This document shows positions 1-11,935 of a stretch of 64,000 nt of DNA, piece by piece. This stretch comes from Laguncularia racemosa (Eukaryota; Streptophyta; Magnoliopsida; Myrtales; Combretaceae): assembly GCA_037954665.1 (NCBI GenBank), contig JBBMOL010000140.1, positions 372,001 through 436,000 of the forward strand. The letters are read 5' to 3'. The number at the start of each line of letters is the position of its first letter. Position 1 is the first letter of the stretch. A model generated the notes under the pieces. The model saw only the letters and a program-made list of their open reading frames with translations. It searched no databases and was not told the DNA's origin. The translations under genes were made by a program, and so were the position numbers.

Positions 1-6
1 GACAAG

Positions 7-1010
7 ATGTATGATCGCAATGATCTAGATCAAAGAATCGGGCGGATGATTGACGAGCGATTGGATGTGGTGTTAGAACTTCGATTAGATGGAAATGTAG
101 ATCAATTAGCAGACAAGATGGGTGCGTTAATGGGTAATCAGAATCAAAATCAAAACATCAACCCTAGACATGTGAGAAACCCTAATCCAATGCTAGATGC
201 TAAAGAGGTAGAAGATGACTCCTCTTCTGTTGAAGAGGATGAACAGTATAATGTAGTACCACACAGGTGTGGTAGGCCACGTATAGAGGAAGACTAGAGG
301 CATTGGGAACTAGGTATGAGAATGGAGATACCAAAGTTTCATGGAAGTCTCCAACTAGAAGAATTCTTAGATTAGTTGACCACAGTTGAGGAGATAATGG
401 ATTTCAGAGGAGTTCCTAAGGACAAATGAGTGCAATTGATAGCAACCAGATTGCGTGGTAGGGCTATAACATGGTGGTAGTAATTAAAATTGACCTGAAA
501 TAGGCTAGGAAAATAAAAAATTGCATTATGAAAAACGATAAAGAAACACCTGTGAGCAGCATTTTTGCCTTATAATTTCCACCATATTATGTACCAGAGG
601 CTACAAAATCTTAGGCAAGGTACCAGGTCGGTGGATGATTACACTTCTGAGTTTTACTAGTTGATAGTTAGGAATGAACTTCAAGAAATGGATGACCAGT
701 TAGTTGCTAGATACATTGGGGGGTTTGAGAGTGTAGATTCAAGATATGGTCAATTTATTTGACGTTGTTAGTGTATCAATTGCGCACCAAAGGGCATTGA
801 TTATTGAGAAACAGCAGAGGCAATTTGGGAATAATATATGTAGTAGTGGTGTAACGGGTAGTGGAGGGGCTATTAGCAATAGTGATGTGAATCGTATAGG
901 AAGTGAAACCTCAAATAATAATACTACTAGGTGTTTTAATAAACCTAGCATTAGTGGAGTGAAGTGCTTCAAGTGTAGTGAGGCCGGTCACTAGCAGTCT
1001 AAATGTAGGA
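7..1010 (+). pseudogene. R1 gag remnant with CCHC zinc knuckle
   Basis: The first frame (7-297) has a Gln/Asn-rich stretch and an acidic segment typical of the gag N-terminus. After a stop it continues in frames that read MEIPKFHG and, further on, RGRAITWW, the conserved retrotransposon gag core. A zinc knuckle beginning CFKCSEAGH lies at about 964-1005, with a stop right after its histidine. Gag forms the virus-like particle and binds RNA. At least five stops and several frameshifts rule out function. The true start is upstream or at 7 and cannot be decided. Confidence 0.8.
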
Positions 1011-1249
1011 AGATGGAGAAGAAGGCACTCTTTGTTGAGAATGAAGAGGAGGTAGATGATGAACATGTGTTTGAAGCTATAGGTGACAGAGGACTTGTCT
1101 TTGATTTCGAATATATTGAGGAGGAGCTTGTAATGGGAGATGGTAAAGAAATTTTGGTAGTTAGGAGATCCTATATGACTCCTAAGGCAATAAGGAAGAG
1201 TGGCTCAAGATCAATATTTTCCAATCCACTTGTACTATTTTAAACAAGG

Positions 1250-1867
1250 TATGTCGATTTATGATCCACTCGAGAAGCTGTGAGAATATTGTGTCCATAG
1301 AAGTCGTGCAAAAGTTAGGCATTAAGCCTTAACAACACTTGAAACCTTACAGGTTAGCTTGGCTAAAGAAAGTTGGCAAGGTAAGTGTCTAAATAAGCAT
1401 TAGTTACATTTTCCATTGGTTCTAAATATAAGGATTATGTTTGATGTGATGTTGTGACAATGGATGCTTGCCATTTGTTATTGGGAAGGTCGTGGCAAAT
1501 TGATAGGGGTGTGACTCATGATGGGAGAGCTAACACTTATAGTTTTAGATGTAAGGGTGTGAAGATTGTGTTGGTTCCTAATAGGGACACCACTGAGTCT
1601 AAATTTGTCAAACAAGTTAATAATTCCAACATGCTATCTTTAGTTAAGTTTGAGGAAGAGTTGCAGGATTCTAAAGTTGTCTTTGCTCTAGTGGGTAAGG
1701 AGATTGAGAAGGAAGTTGAAGTACCTAAATTAGCAATTTTGGTTGTGGCAAAGTTTCAGGATATATTTCCCGATGAGTTACCAGATGGGTTACCACCGCT
1801 ATGTGACATCCAATACCAAATTGATCTTGAGCTTGGTGTAGCCCTGCTTAACAGACCACATTATTGA
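1250..1867 (+). pseudogene. R1 aspartic protease remnant and linker to reverse transcriptase
   Basis: Translation shows NIVSIEVVQKLGI near 1285-1325 and, after stops, MDACHLLLGRSWQIDR at about 1459-1506. The second block matches the conserved C-terminal half of the plant gypsy protease (CH-[IL]LLGRPW). The D-[ST]-G active site cannot be found in frame. The segment 1690-1860 reads KFQDIFPDELPDGLPP, the usual link just before the reverse transcriptase. Inactive by stops and frameshifts. Confidence 0.75.
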
Positions 1868-3000
1868 ATGAGCCCTATAAAACATGAGGATTTAAAGAGG
1901 TAGGTTGAAGAATTGCTTGAGAAGGGTTTTATTCGAAAGAGTTTAAGTTTGTTCATAGTTTCGACTCTTTTAACCCTCAAGAAGGATGGCACCTAGTGTA
2001 TGTATGTGGATAACCTGGCCATCAATAAAATTACTATCAGGTATCATTTTCCTATTTCCCACTTAGACGATTTACTTAACCAGTTGAGTAGTGCTAAGGT
2101 ATTTTCGAAACTAGATTAAAAAAGTGGATATCACCAAATTCGTATTTGAGTTGGTAATAAGTGGAAGATAGCCTTCAAGACACGAGAGGGTTTATATGAG
2201 TGGTTGGTTATGCCATTTAGATTGTCTAATGCACTTAGCACATTTATGAGAGTGGCAAATCAAGTCCTAAGGCCATTCATTGGTAAGTGTGTTGTCGCAT
2301 CTCAACCACCTTGGGATGTTCTTAATGTGTTGCATAGGGAAAATTTCTATGCTTCCTTAAAGAAGTGTGTTTTCATAACCATTGAGGTACTTTTCCTTGG
2401 CTATATAATTTCTGCTGATGGTTTATAGGTTGATAAATCTAAAGTGGAAGCAATTAGGTAGTGGCCTAGACCTACTACACTAATTAAAGTCCAAAGCTTC
2501 CACAGCCTGGCATCATTTTATAGGTGATTCATACCCCATTTCAGTAGTATTATGACTCCCATCATTGATGGTATAAAGGGTGGAAAATTTTTGTGGACTA
2601 ACAAAGCAGAGAGGGCTTTAGAGCATATTAAAGTGCGTTTTACTACAACTCTGATTCTAGTGTTGCCAAATTTCCATCAATGTTTTGAGCTACATGCAAA
2701 TGCCTCTAAAGTGGGGATTGGAGTTGTTTTGAGCTAGAACAACAGACCAATAGCTTATTTTAGTATGAAGCTAACAGGGGCCAAACTGCGATATAGTACA
2801 TATGATGTAGAATTCTATGTTGTAGTATAAGTTGTGAAGCACTAGCATCATTATTTGTTTCACAGAAAATTCATCTTATATACTAACCATGAAGCATTAA
2901 AACACTTGCACAGTCGAGATAAAGTGTCATCTCATCATGCTTCATAAGTAGCCTATCAAAAGTGTTTCACCTTATCGTGAAACACAAGAGTGGTATCACA
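1868..3000 (+). pseudogene. R1 reverse transcriptase and RNase H remnant
   Basis: Recognisable reverse transcriptase blocks include EKGFIRKS near 1918-1941, a KKDGT block near 1980, KSGYHQIR near 2119-2143 (just after a stop) and VMPFRLSNA at about 2207-2230. The YxDD catalytic block that should follow near 2290 is missing and looks deleted. RNase H sequence follows, with PNFHQCFELHANAS at 2670-2708 and TNHEALKHL near 2884. The family makes cDNA from the element RNA; this copy is inactive because the catalytic block is gone and stops are frequent. Confidence 0.8.
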
Positions 3001-4059
3001 AACAAAGTTGTTGATACACTGAGTAGACGCATGAGTCTTCTAAGAAAAATGCAAGTGAAGGTACCTGGTTTTAATTCATTTGCTAAGTTACTTGAAGGTG
3101 ACCCCTACTTTTCTATTATTTTAGCAAGAATTAAAGCTAGTGACAGAACAAAATACCTATTGCAAGATGGTTTTTTATTCTGGGGTAATCAGCTATATAT
3201 TTCAGACTATAGTTTAAGGGATCAGATTATTCAAAAACTGCATGGTGAAGGTCATGTGGGATGAGATAAGACTTTTCAATCGGTGCATGCATCATATTTT
3301 TTGCCAACTATTCGTAAAGAAGTGGGAAAGTATGCGCAGAGGTGTAGAGTCTGCCAAGTGTCTAAAGGAATAGCTTCAAATGTAGGATTGTATATGCCAC
3401 TTCCCATTCCTTCATAACCTTAGATTGATATTAGCATGGATTTCGTTCTAAGGTTACCACGAACCCAACAAAGTAATGACTCCATCTTTGTAATAGTTGA
3501 TAGATTCTTTAAGATGGTACATTTTATTCCTTATAAGAAGACTACTGATACTATCTATGTTACACAATTGTACTTTAAGGAAGTTTATAAGTTGCATAGA
3601 TTGCCCGGAACCATTGCGTCTCACAAGGATACAAGATTCCTTAACCATTTTTAGCGAAGTTTGTGGAAGATAGTTAACACTAAGTTGAATTTTAGTAATG
3701 CCTATCACCCTCAAATAGATAGGCAAACTGAGGTAGTACATAAATACCTAGGAAACTTATTAAGGAGTTTAGTGGGGGAACATATGAAGAGTTAGGTTCA
3801 AAAGTTAAGCCAAGCAGAGTTTGTACAAAATCATGTAGTCAACCGCAATATAGGGTTTACTCCATTCTAGGTGGTTTACTCAATTGTTCCTAGAAGTCCA
3901 CTTGATTTGCTACTATTGCTAGACCGAACTAGGATTCATGAGAAGGTAGAAGATTTTGTCCATAGCCTGCAGGATATTCACAAGACTATTCAGAACAATT
4001 TACAAAATGATGTAGGTAAATATAAAGAAGTTGCTAATAGAAAAAGGTAACATGTGGAG
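3001..4059 (+). pseudogene. R1 integrase remnant (broken at its C-terminus by R2)
   Basis: The zinc-binding N-terminal region (HGEGHVG near 3240) and core domain (MDFVLRLPRTQ from 3436) are clear. The second catalytic aspartate block, usually SDRDTRF, reads SHKDTRF at about 3618-3638, so the catalytic Asp is replaced by His. The glutamate block RQTEVVHKYL is retained near 3721-3750. The C-terminal part stops at 4059 and resumes at 20695. Inactive by active-site substitution, stops and insertion. Confidence 0.85.
4055..4059. repeat. Target-site duplication of R2 (left copy, TGGAG)
   Basis: TGGAG at 4055-4059 immediately precedes the TGTCACACCC end of R2 and is repeated at 20695-20699 after the TTTTACA end. 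Removing R2 plus one copy restores a continuous integrase reading frame in R1. Confidence 0.93.
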
Positions 4060-6539
4060 TGTCACACCCCTCCTTAGGCACTCAACGTGATAACCCGCTA
4101 CAATCGCCTAACCCCAGCTAGGCGACTGCAAAGCATCTCCATCCAAGTACTATACTTATTTAATCACATCATAACATTCGATGCCTTTAACATTCATTTA
4201 CTCCGATTCTCATAACATATATATATCTAATAGAAATATTAGATGATTATCTATTTACATAATTGTCAGTGGGTCCCATTTCACATACATATATAAAAGT
4301 TCTATTAAGCCCACTATGGCTTCTACATTTTTGTAATTCAAATCTATCAATCTAATTCATGTACTAGTCCTCACTTTCACCCACAGTATCCAAGATCTTC
4401 TAGCTTTATAATAGAGGCTTACCTTAGTTCGACGACCCATAAGAAAGTTTCGGTAGTCGCGACCTGCAAGACAAAATCTGTAGGAGGGTAAGCTATAAGC
4501 TTAGTGAGATAAGAGTGCAATCTCTCAATGTTGTTATCACACAAGCAATTTCAAACAAGTTATCAACCATATGCTATGCATGAGCAGTCACATGAATGCA
4601 ACAGTTCACGTAGTCTTCTTTTAACCAATGTAAAGTCTAGGGTTTACATCCCCCTTGACCTTGGGTTAAGGATTCCGAAGCCACCATCAGTGCCCAAGTC
4701 TTACAACCCGATTTCATTCTTCATCACTTTAATAATTATAATATATTCATTTCATCACTGGACGCTCCCGTGCATTTGCATCAGTCGGAGCAACACCCTA
4801 AAAAACACTCCAGATTAAGAACCGACAAGGCACGGACAATCCCCTAATCCAATAGTTCACTCAGGGCGGCTTAGTAATATCACAATTACTTCCAGAAGCC
4901 TTGTGATAGTGATGGCCTTCAAATTTATACAGTGTCTCGTGTAATGCATATCTCATTTTAATTAAATCTCAACCTTCAATCATTCGATTTAGGTTGATCA
5001 ATCTATATACGATAATAACCAATCTACATAAGGAAAATAAAACAATTCCATTGACCATTCTACAAACAAGCATCAAAATATTATTCCTTCAAAATCGACC
5101 TATCACATCTCGCACTCTTGAACCCTTCTTCAATTGTGTGATTTCACATCCACTGTAATTTTTTTTTTTAGGTTCCAATGGAGACAAAAGAAAGGCTTAA
5201 GGATGATATGAGCAAAAGACAAGATGAAATTTGGTGAAGAATGAGGGAAGTTGAAATTTCAGTTCAGCACAACCTTCAGCACAGCTTATGCTAAAGCCAG
5301 TGCTAAGTAAAAAAAATGGTAAGAAGTAAGAAACATTTCAGCCTTGCCCCAAGCACGACCGTATTAGAGCCAATGTTGAACTAGGCATTGATAATAACGT
5401 GTTTTGAAGTCAACACGGCCTTAAGCATAGCCATGCTGACACCCATGCTGACCCTGTTTACGAAGAACTGTAAATAGACGCTTACTCCTACACACTTTTA
5501 TACATATTTGTACCTCATGTGTGTACATACATATACAAACGTATGTATGAATACATACACACATATACCTACGTACTTCCACACTCGGAGTACGCATATT
5601 CACGCACATATATGTACATCCACTTATACATATCTACTCTTTCATAATACAAATACATACACATCCTCCACGTGAACATAATGTATACATACGTAATCAT
5701 AAGGCAACACAACTTAATATAACGCATACTCAACAAATAAACACGCAATACAACATGTCATAGAATCCTACTCACCTAGGCTTCATTGTTTCTCACTTCT
5801 AATTAAAATAATCATCAAGTATCCCGTCAAATGCTTTTTCCTTGCCTATAACGTAAGGAAAAATATATCACCAAATACTATTCGAGCTCAAGAATTCCGT
5901 ATCTACCATATTTCTAATTGATACTATTAGTTCTAGGCTAAATGTAAAGATTTCTACACATAAAGCCTTAACATCTAAACTTCAAAAAATAATCCCATTT
6001 CATGCAAAGTTGGTTTTGTTGAGTTGCTCTTACCTTAAGGATCACATTGATAGTCTCGGTTCATGATTTGGAGGTCATATGCAAAAACTGCAAATTTTTT
6101 TCTAAATTTTTCTTCTTCTTCTTCCTCTCTTCTCTCCTCACACTCTCTTTTTCTTTCATTTTTTCTTTCGACTTCTAGCATGTTCTCCTCGTTCCTAATG
6201 CACGATGCACTTTATATAGTCATTGTGCATCTCACCGACTTACTTTTTTTATTCCTTAACTATTAATAAACTAATAATTAAAAACTTGAAATTCAAGTGT
6301 TTCATTATGAAATTTTACATTTAGGAAATTTGACTATTCTAATTATAATTATCCATTCAAAATTTTTATTTGAAATTTCGAATTTATAATTTTCTATAAA
6401 TTTTTCTTATTTAACCTAATATAGTTCATAGTTTATGTTTCAAGGAATATATATTCTTTACTTTAAGTTTTCATGATTTATAATTGACTCTCATGGTATT
6501 TTTTCGGTGTTATATATTACGAATTTCGCGGGTTTTACA
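4060..6539 (-). repeat. R2 LTR, left (3' LTR of the element)
   Basis: Direct repeat of 18218-20694. It contains a TA/CA-rich microsatellite stretch around 5500-5660 and pyrimidine-rich runs around 6100-6190. The apparent frames inside it (for example 4528-4818 and 6063-6266) are low-complexity or unconserved and are not treated as genes. Confidence 0.93.
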
Positions 6540-6556
6540 TCCTCCCCTCCTTAAAA
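6540..6556 (-). other. R2 polypurine tract
   Basis: On the - strand a purine run (AAGGAGGGGAGGA) directly abuts the LTR, the usual primer for plus-strand DNA synthesis. Confidence 0.8.
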
Positions 6557-6559
6557 AAA

Positions 6560-6981
6560 GTTTTGTCCTCAAAACTTCAATATGTACCTAGCTTCTTAAA
6601 GAGTTGAGGGTATCTTTCCTTTATCTTGTCTTCTTTTTCCCAAGTTGCTTCTCGTCACGAGTGTCGGTCCCATTGGATCTTGATGAATCAGATGATCTTG
6701 CTACATAGTTCTCAAGTCTGAAAATTGAGGATCCGAATGGGGTGTTCTCGATATGTCAGGTTTGGCTGAAGTGTTAGGATATCCTTTTCGATAGCTCGAT
6801 TTGGATCCAGGATGCACTTTTGAAGCAATGACACGTGGAATACATCATGGATTCTTGATAATTGGGGTGGCAATGCGAGGCAATAGGTTACTTCACCAAC
6901 TCTTTCCAGCACTTCGTACGGCCGTACATGTTTGGGACTTAGTTTTCCCTTTGTTCCAAACCTTCTTGTTCCTTTAATTGG
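6560..6981 (-). pseudogene. R2 integrase C-terminus with chromodomain-like tail
   Basis: On the - strand this reads RRFGTKGKLSPKHVRPYEVL, then LALPPQLSRIHDVFHVSLL, then a chromodomain-type ending with YREHPIRILNFQT and, past stops, a block like ATWEKEDKIKERYPQLF. The family uses this region to bind DNA and chromatin. It is separated from the rest of the integrase by the solo LTR at 6982-7971. Stops make it inactive. Confidence 0.85.
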
Positions 6982-7971
6982 TGATGTGCTCAAAAGATCC
7001 AAGTACAAGGACACAAAGCCAATTGAAGAATCAACTAAACAAATTCCACAAATTGGCGTGATTCCAGTTGCCACATGAACCCTAATTGTATCAAACAACT
7101 TTCTTTAATACCAAATTATGATGTGCCTTGATTCCAAAATCACAAGCACACAATATAAACGAATAATCAACCACATAAATTGGACTAAAAAATGGCATGA
7201 TGAACTTGATTCCAATTAAGCAAAATACTAAACGGGGTTATGATCAAATAAGTATGTGATTTTCAATGGATCACACAATTACACTAGGATTCAATTTCAA
7301 ATTGAAAAGATCAAATCTGAAAATTATAACCCTAATCTACGTGAATTGACAAGTAACCACAAATTGTACCTAGATATTACTCACTAAACATAATTTGTAA
7401 CAACAAAAAAGAAGATTGATATTACTCACAATCTGCCCTTATTGATTCTCGCCACAATTTCATAAGAAATTGATAAGAGATCTTTGATTGCAAGGATGGA
7501 ACCTCACAGCACAAAGTGTATGTTTTCTCAAAATTATCAAAAAGATTCATAAAAACCATAGTAGCAAGTATTTATACTAGCTCCAAATAGGATAAAAATG
7601 TACTAAAAATTACAAAGATGCTACTAAAGTGGCTGGTTTTCCAAAGGACAAATTACAAAATACAAGAATAAAAAGGCCAGTTCTCATAAGAAACAATTAA
7701 AACTACAAATGGTCTTCAAGTGGCCGGTTCTTCTTTGATTCATGTAGGTCCATAAATAACCCACAAACTGAGCTTTAGCGAGTTTATCTATTGCCCTATA
7801 AAAACCGACAAATATACCTACTGGAATGCACAACAAATAAGCAATAGAAAAGAAGTTATTAAACAAATATTTTTGGGGTCGGGTTGTTAAAAAAGGACCC
7901 TCATTGCCAAATTTTATAACCCTTTAACTCTTGCCCTAGTGATAGGTCCTGTAGGATTTTGATTCCTATCA
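6982..7971 (-). mobile_element. S1: solo LTR (about 990 bp) inside R2
   Basis: The segment starts TGATGTGC and ends CCTATCA on the + strand and is flanked by ATTGG at 6977-6981 and 7972-7976. No internal region is present, so it is a solo LTR left by recombination between two LTRs. It resembles the LTRs of N2 and N3: a TGATAGGAATC start on the - strand, a GTATAAATAC-type TATA region (seen as GTATTTATAC near 7569-7578) and a basic peptide GPITRARVKG encoded just inside its 5' end. Confidence 0.9.
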
Positions 7972-8760
7972 ATTGGAGTAACCTTCAGATAAACGTGCTC
8001 TCTTGTTAGAAACTCAATCTCTCTCCTCTTTAAGTCCGCCCAGCTCTTTTAGTGATCTTGATTTTCTTCATTCATTGTTTAATGATGGCAACCTTGTCTA
8101 TCATTTCTTGTAACAAATCTAGCTCAATGGTGCTCCTTTCTGATTCATCCCAATACAACGTAGATCAGCATTTTCTTCCATATAAAGCTTCGTAGGGGGC
8201 TATTTTGATCGATGAGTGATAGCTGTTGTTGTAAGAGAACTCGATTAATGGTAAATGTCGATCTTAACTATCTTTAAAGTCTAACGTACAAGCCTTCAAC
8301 ATATCTTCTAATGTTTGGATCGTTCGCTTAGATTGTCTATCGGTTTGAGGGATACGCTATATTAAATTGCAGTTTTGTCCCTAAAGCTCGTTGTAAGCTT
8401 CTCTAAAACTTAGATACAAACCGCGGATCTTGATCAAATACGACACTATGTGGCACTCCATGGAGTCTCATGATTTCTCGTAAATAAATTCCAGCTAATT
8501 TGTCTAAAAATGTCATATTTATGAGTAAGAAACGAGCAGATTTGGTTAATCGATCCACGATCACCCATTTAGCTTTGTATCCAGCTTTTGTTTTGGGTAA
8601 TGTTGTAACAAAATCCATTGTGATTCGCTCCCATTTCCACTCTGGAATTGGCAATGGTTGTAATAATCCACCAGGTCTTTGATGTTTAGCCTTGACTCAT
8701 TGGCAGACAGAACACTGAGAAACATATCGTGCTATATCCTTTTTCATGCCTTCCTACCAA
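7972..8760 (-). pseudogene. R2 integrase core remnant
   Basis: The longest open stretch, 8403-8654, begins MPIPEWKWERITMDFVTTLP and holds the first two catalytic acidic residues (MDFV and FDQDPRF). The region toward 7980 continues, with stops, through the glutamate-containing part. Upstream (8690-8760) is the end of the zinc-binding domain. The family inserts element cDNA into chromosomes. Stops between blocks make this copy inactive. Confidence 0.85.
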
Positions 8761-10522
8761 TAACCTTTCTTGAGTTCTTAATACATCCTGTTTCCTCCTG
8801 GGTGTATAGTGTATCCAAAGTTGTGAGCTTCATCCAAAATCTCATTTCTTAATTTTGAGTTTGTCGGTACACACCATCTACCCTTTAGTTTTAAGATTCC
8901 TTTTGAATTCACTTTAAGGTCAATATCGACTCCTCGTTCCGCTTTATCTCAAAGTTTTACTATTTTTGGGCCAGTGTGCTGCATTTCCTTGATTTTATCT
9001 AGAAGTGTAGGTCATACTTCTAAAGTGGCTAATTGGGCCTCTTTTTCATGCCAAGCGAATTCGATTATCAGTTTTTCAAAATCCTGTATCAACTATCGTT
9101 GTTCTGTTAAGAGTGCCACTGTTTAGCCATGATTCTTTCTACTTAAAGCATCTACCATAGCATTGGCTCTTCCTGGGTAGTAGTTGATACTAAGATCGTA
9201 ATCCTTAAGAAGTTCAAGCCATCTTCTTTGCAGTATATTCAACTCCTTCTAAGTGAATAGATATTTCAGACTCTTATGATCCGTATATATTTCGCATCTT
9301 TGCCTATATAGATAATGTCTCCATATTTTCAAGGCAAACACAACTGCAACTAACTCCAAATCATGAGTGGGATAGTTTCTCTCATGTGGTTTCAATTGTC
9401 TGTAGGCATAAGCTACTACTTTCTCGTTTTGCATCAACTCGTAACCTAATCCATTTCAAAAAGCATCACTATATATATGAAATGGTTCTTTTGTATTAGG
9501 TAATGTCAAGATCGAAGCTGTAATTAGTCGTTGCTTCAACTCTTGCAAGGTTCTTTCACAAGCCTCGTCCCATACAAACTTCACTTCTTTCTAGGTCAAC
9601 ATAGTTAGTAGTTTTAATGTTTGGGAAAAGTTTTTCACGAACCGTTTGTAATATCTGGCTAACCCAAGAAAACTTCTTACTTTTGTTACGATTGTGGGTT
9701 GCTTCCAATCAACTATGGCCTCTATTTTAGCTAGATCGACCATTATTCCTTAGCCAAAGACGATATGTCCCAAAGATGCTACTTGCTGCATCCAAAACTC
9801 ACACTTAGACAATTTTGCATATAATCGATGCTCTTTCAACAATCACAAAGCAATTCTCGAATGTTCCTCATGTTCTACTAACGTCTTAGAATAGACAAGA
9901 ATGTCATCAATAAAAACCACAATGAACTTATCCAAGAATGGCTGAAAATTCTATTCATGAGGTCCATGAATATGGCTGGAGCATTCATTAACTCGAATGG
10001 CATAACTAAAAATTTGTAATGGCCATATTTCGTTCGGAAAGCAGTCTTGGGGATATCTTCCGATTTGATTTTCAACTGGTGGTATCTGGATCGTAAGTTG
10101 ATTCTGGAAAAGATATTCGCTCCCCTCAATTGATTAAAAAGATCATCGATTCTTGGCAATGGATACCTATTTTTGATAGTCACTTTATTCAATTCATGAT
10201 AATCAATACATAACCACATGGATCTATCCTTTTTCTTGACAAACAATACTGGAGCTCCCCAAGGAGATACGCTCAGTCGAATAAACCCCTTTTCGATTAG
10301 TTCTTGTAATTGCTTCTTCAATTCCTATAATTTGATTAGAGCCATCCGATATAGTGCCTTCGAGATTGGTTCAATACTAGGTTTAGTCTCAATGGTAAAG
10401 TTCAATTCTCTCGAAGGTAGCAGTCCTAGTAGTTCCTCGGGAAACACCTCAGGATTTCTTTAACAATTGGTATTTCTTCTAATCTTGGCAATTCCTTCTC
10501 TACCTCTACTGCACTTACTAAG
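8761..10522 (-). pseudogene. R2 reverse transcriptase and RNase H remnant
   Basis: Reverse transcriptase is best read in 9878-10321 (GFIRLSVSPWGAPVLFVKKK near its start). The catalytic block FIDDIL is intact at about 9891-9920 but lies in a different frame from the upstream part, which shows a frameshift near 9950. RNase H appears at 9249-9437 (VVAYAYRQLKPHERNYPTHD, ending KSLKYLFT). Frameshift and stops make it inactive. The segment toward 10522 is the linker between protease and RT. Confidence 0.87.
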
Positions 10523-10527
10523 CACAT

Positions 10528-11231
10528 TAATGAGGATCAACTAGCATCTAAGAGGAAGGAACTAAAATCCTAAGATCTATTGCAAGGTATTGGAGGCCCA
10601 ATGACTCGAGCTAGAGCTAAGAGGATGAACGAAGCTTTACAAGGATTAGTCATGGACCTACAAGATAAGGAACTAAGTTACACTAAAGGAGAACCAACAT
10701 TTATCAACTTGATTCATGTTTCCATGGAGGGGTGCAAAGATATAAAAGTCTTAGAATAAACTATTTTGAAAAGGGAAAATGGAACCGAAAAAGGGAGAAG
10801 TACTCTCGGTTTTATTTGTTATGTCTTATTGTATTTGTTTGGTTTGTGTTTTAGTATATTTAGTTAGAAGTTTCGGTCAATAGGATGTTAAGGCCAGTTG
10901 CTATGTTAGGAAACTTAGGTTATTATTTTTGGTGGTGTGATATCCTTATATCACCAAGGAGAGGGGATGGAAAGAGGGGATATTATTATTCAATATTGAA
11001 AATTACAATTTTCTTTTGAGAAAGAAAAACCCTCTCTTGTTCTTTAAGAAAGAACTCCATGGTTTTCTTCATCATAATTGCTAAGGAAAATCTCTTAATA
11101 ACTTAGGTTTCAATCAACAGGTGTAATTAAGGTCTAGTTCCATTCTACTTGTTCGAGACGTTCCTTGGGAGTTTGATTTCAATTACGATCGCCGGGTTCT
11201 ATGTTTGACATACCTAGGGTTTTGCGCATCA
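10528..11231 (+). mobile_element. S2: solo-LTR-like insertion inside R2
   Basis: R2's - strand frame reads smoothly from 11232 onward into 10527 if this segment is removed. CACAT precedes it at 10523-10527, and the same five bases overlap its other end at 11230-11234. The ends TAATG and CATCA look like a decayed TGATG/CATCA pair. On the + strand it begins with a frame encoding the basic motif GPMTRARAKR (about 10593-10622), as the other LTRs here do. No internal region is seen. The exact ends are uncertain by 2-3 bases. Confidence 0.65.
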
Positions 11232-11234
11232 CAT

Positions 11235-11935
11235 GCTCCAGTTTTGAAAACCCTTTTCCTTTTTCTTAAACCACATTGGTAGAAGCTTCAGGAGTTTTTC
11301 TTGCTTGTCCTCAAAACACCATGATTTTTGTCCTTGGCTTATTAAACTGCACTTATTTATTCTTGCAGTCTACATAGGCATAACGTTGGGATAACCAATC
11401 CATTCCCAAAATTACTTCATAACCTTTCATAGCTAAGACGATTAGATTTGTAGGCATATTCCTTCCTTATAGTTCAATGGGGCAATCTTTTACCGTTTCT
11501 TTAGTGATAGCCTACCCTCCAGTTGGAGTACTTATTCTTAAGGTCTGTAATGATGGTTGAACTCCTAGCTTTCGTTGTCAGGTTACAGCTAAACTTATGA
11601 AGGAATGTGTAGCTCCCATATTGAATAGCACAAAAGTTGGTTGTGTAGTGATTAGAACAATTCCTATCAATTTCATGACATCAAATCATTATGCTTTATT
11701 TTTTATTTTCCTTATACTAGCAATTCTTTCATAGGTTTTATAAATTCTTCTACCTACTCTTCATATGTATAAGATATAATAAGTAGATAAGTCTAATTTC
11801 AACGTACCTGTTTTTATGTCTCCTTCTTCCGAGTATTCCATGGCCGCTAAACCAATGTCTTCGTACCGTCCGGGCTCTTCATCAGTCCATTCTCTTGTGT
11901 TCGTGCTTTTGATAGCAAATACTCGGGCATCGCTA
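11235..11935 (-). pseudogene. R2 aspartic protease remnant
   Basis: On the - strand the protease core reads VLFNMGATHSFIS at about 11597-11635. The family motif is VLFDSGATHSFIS, so the catalytic Asp is Asn and the following Ser is Met. Downstream VILGMDWL near 11406-11430 matches the conserved protease C-terminal block. The reading frame has several stops. An AT-rich stretch at about 11690-11810 separates protease from gag and is not recognised. Confidence 0.8.

Larger units (their letters stand above)
1..4059 (+). mobile_element. R1: degenerate Ty3/gypsy retrotransposon, 5' portion (left end outside window)
   Basis: Translated fragments on the + strand run in the order gag, zinc knuckle, protease, reverse transcriptase, RNase H, integrase, which is the Ty3/gypsy order. 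All frames are broken by stops and frameshifts, so the copy is dead. Its 5' LTR is not in the window. The coding sequence stops at 4059 in the integrase C-terminal part and resumes at 20695, on the far side of R2. The five bases TGGAG at 4055-4059 recur at 20695-20699 as the target duplication made by that insertion. Ty3/gypsy assignment is firm; the clade is not. Confidence 0.9.
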
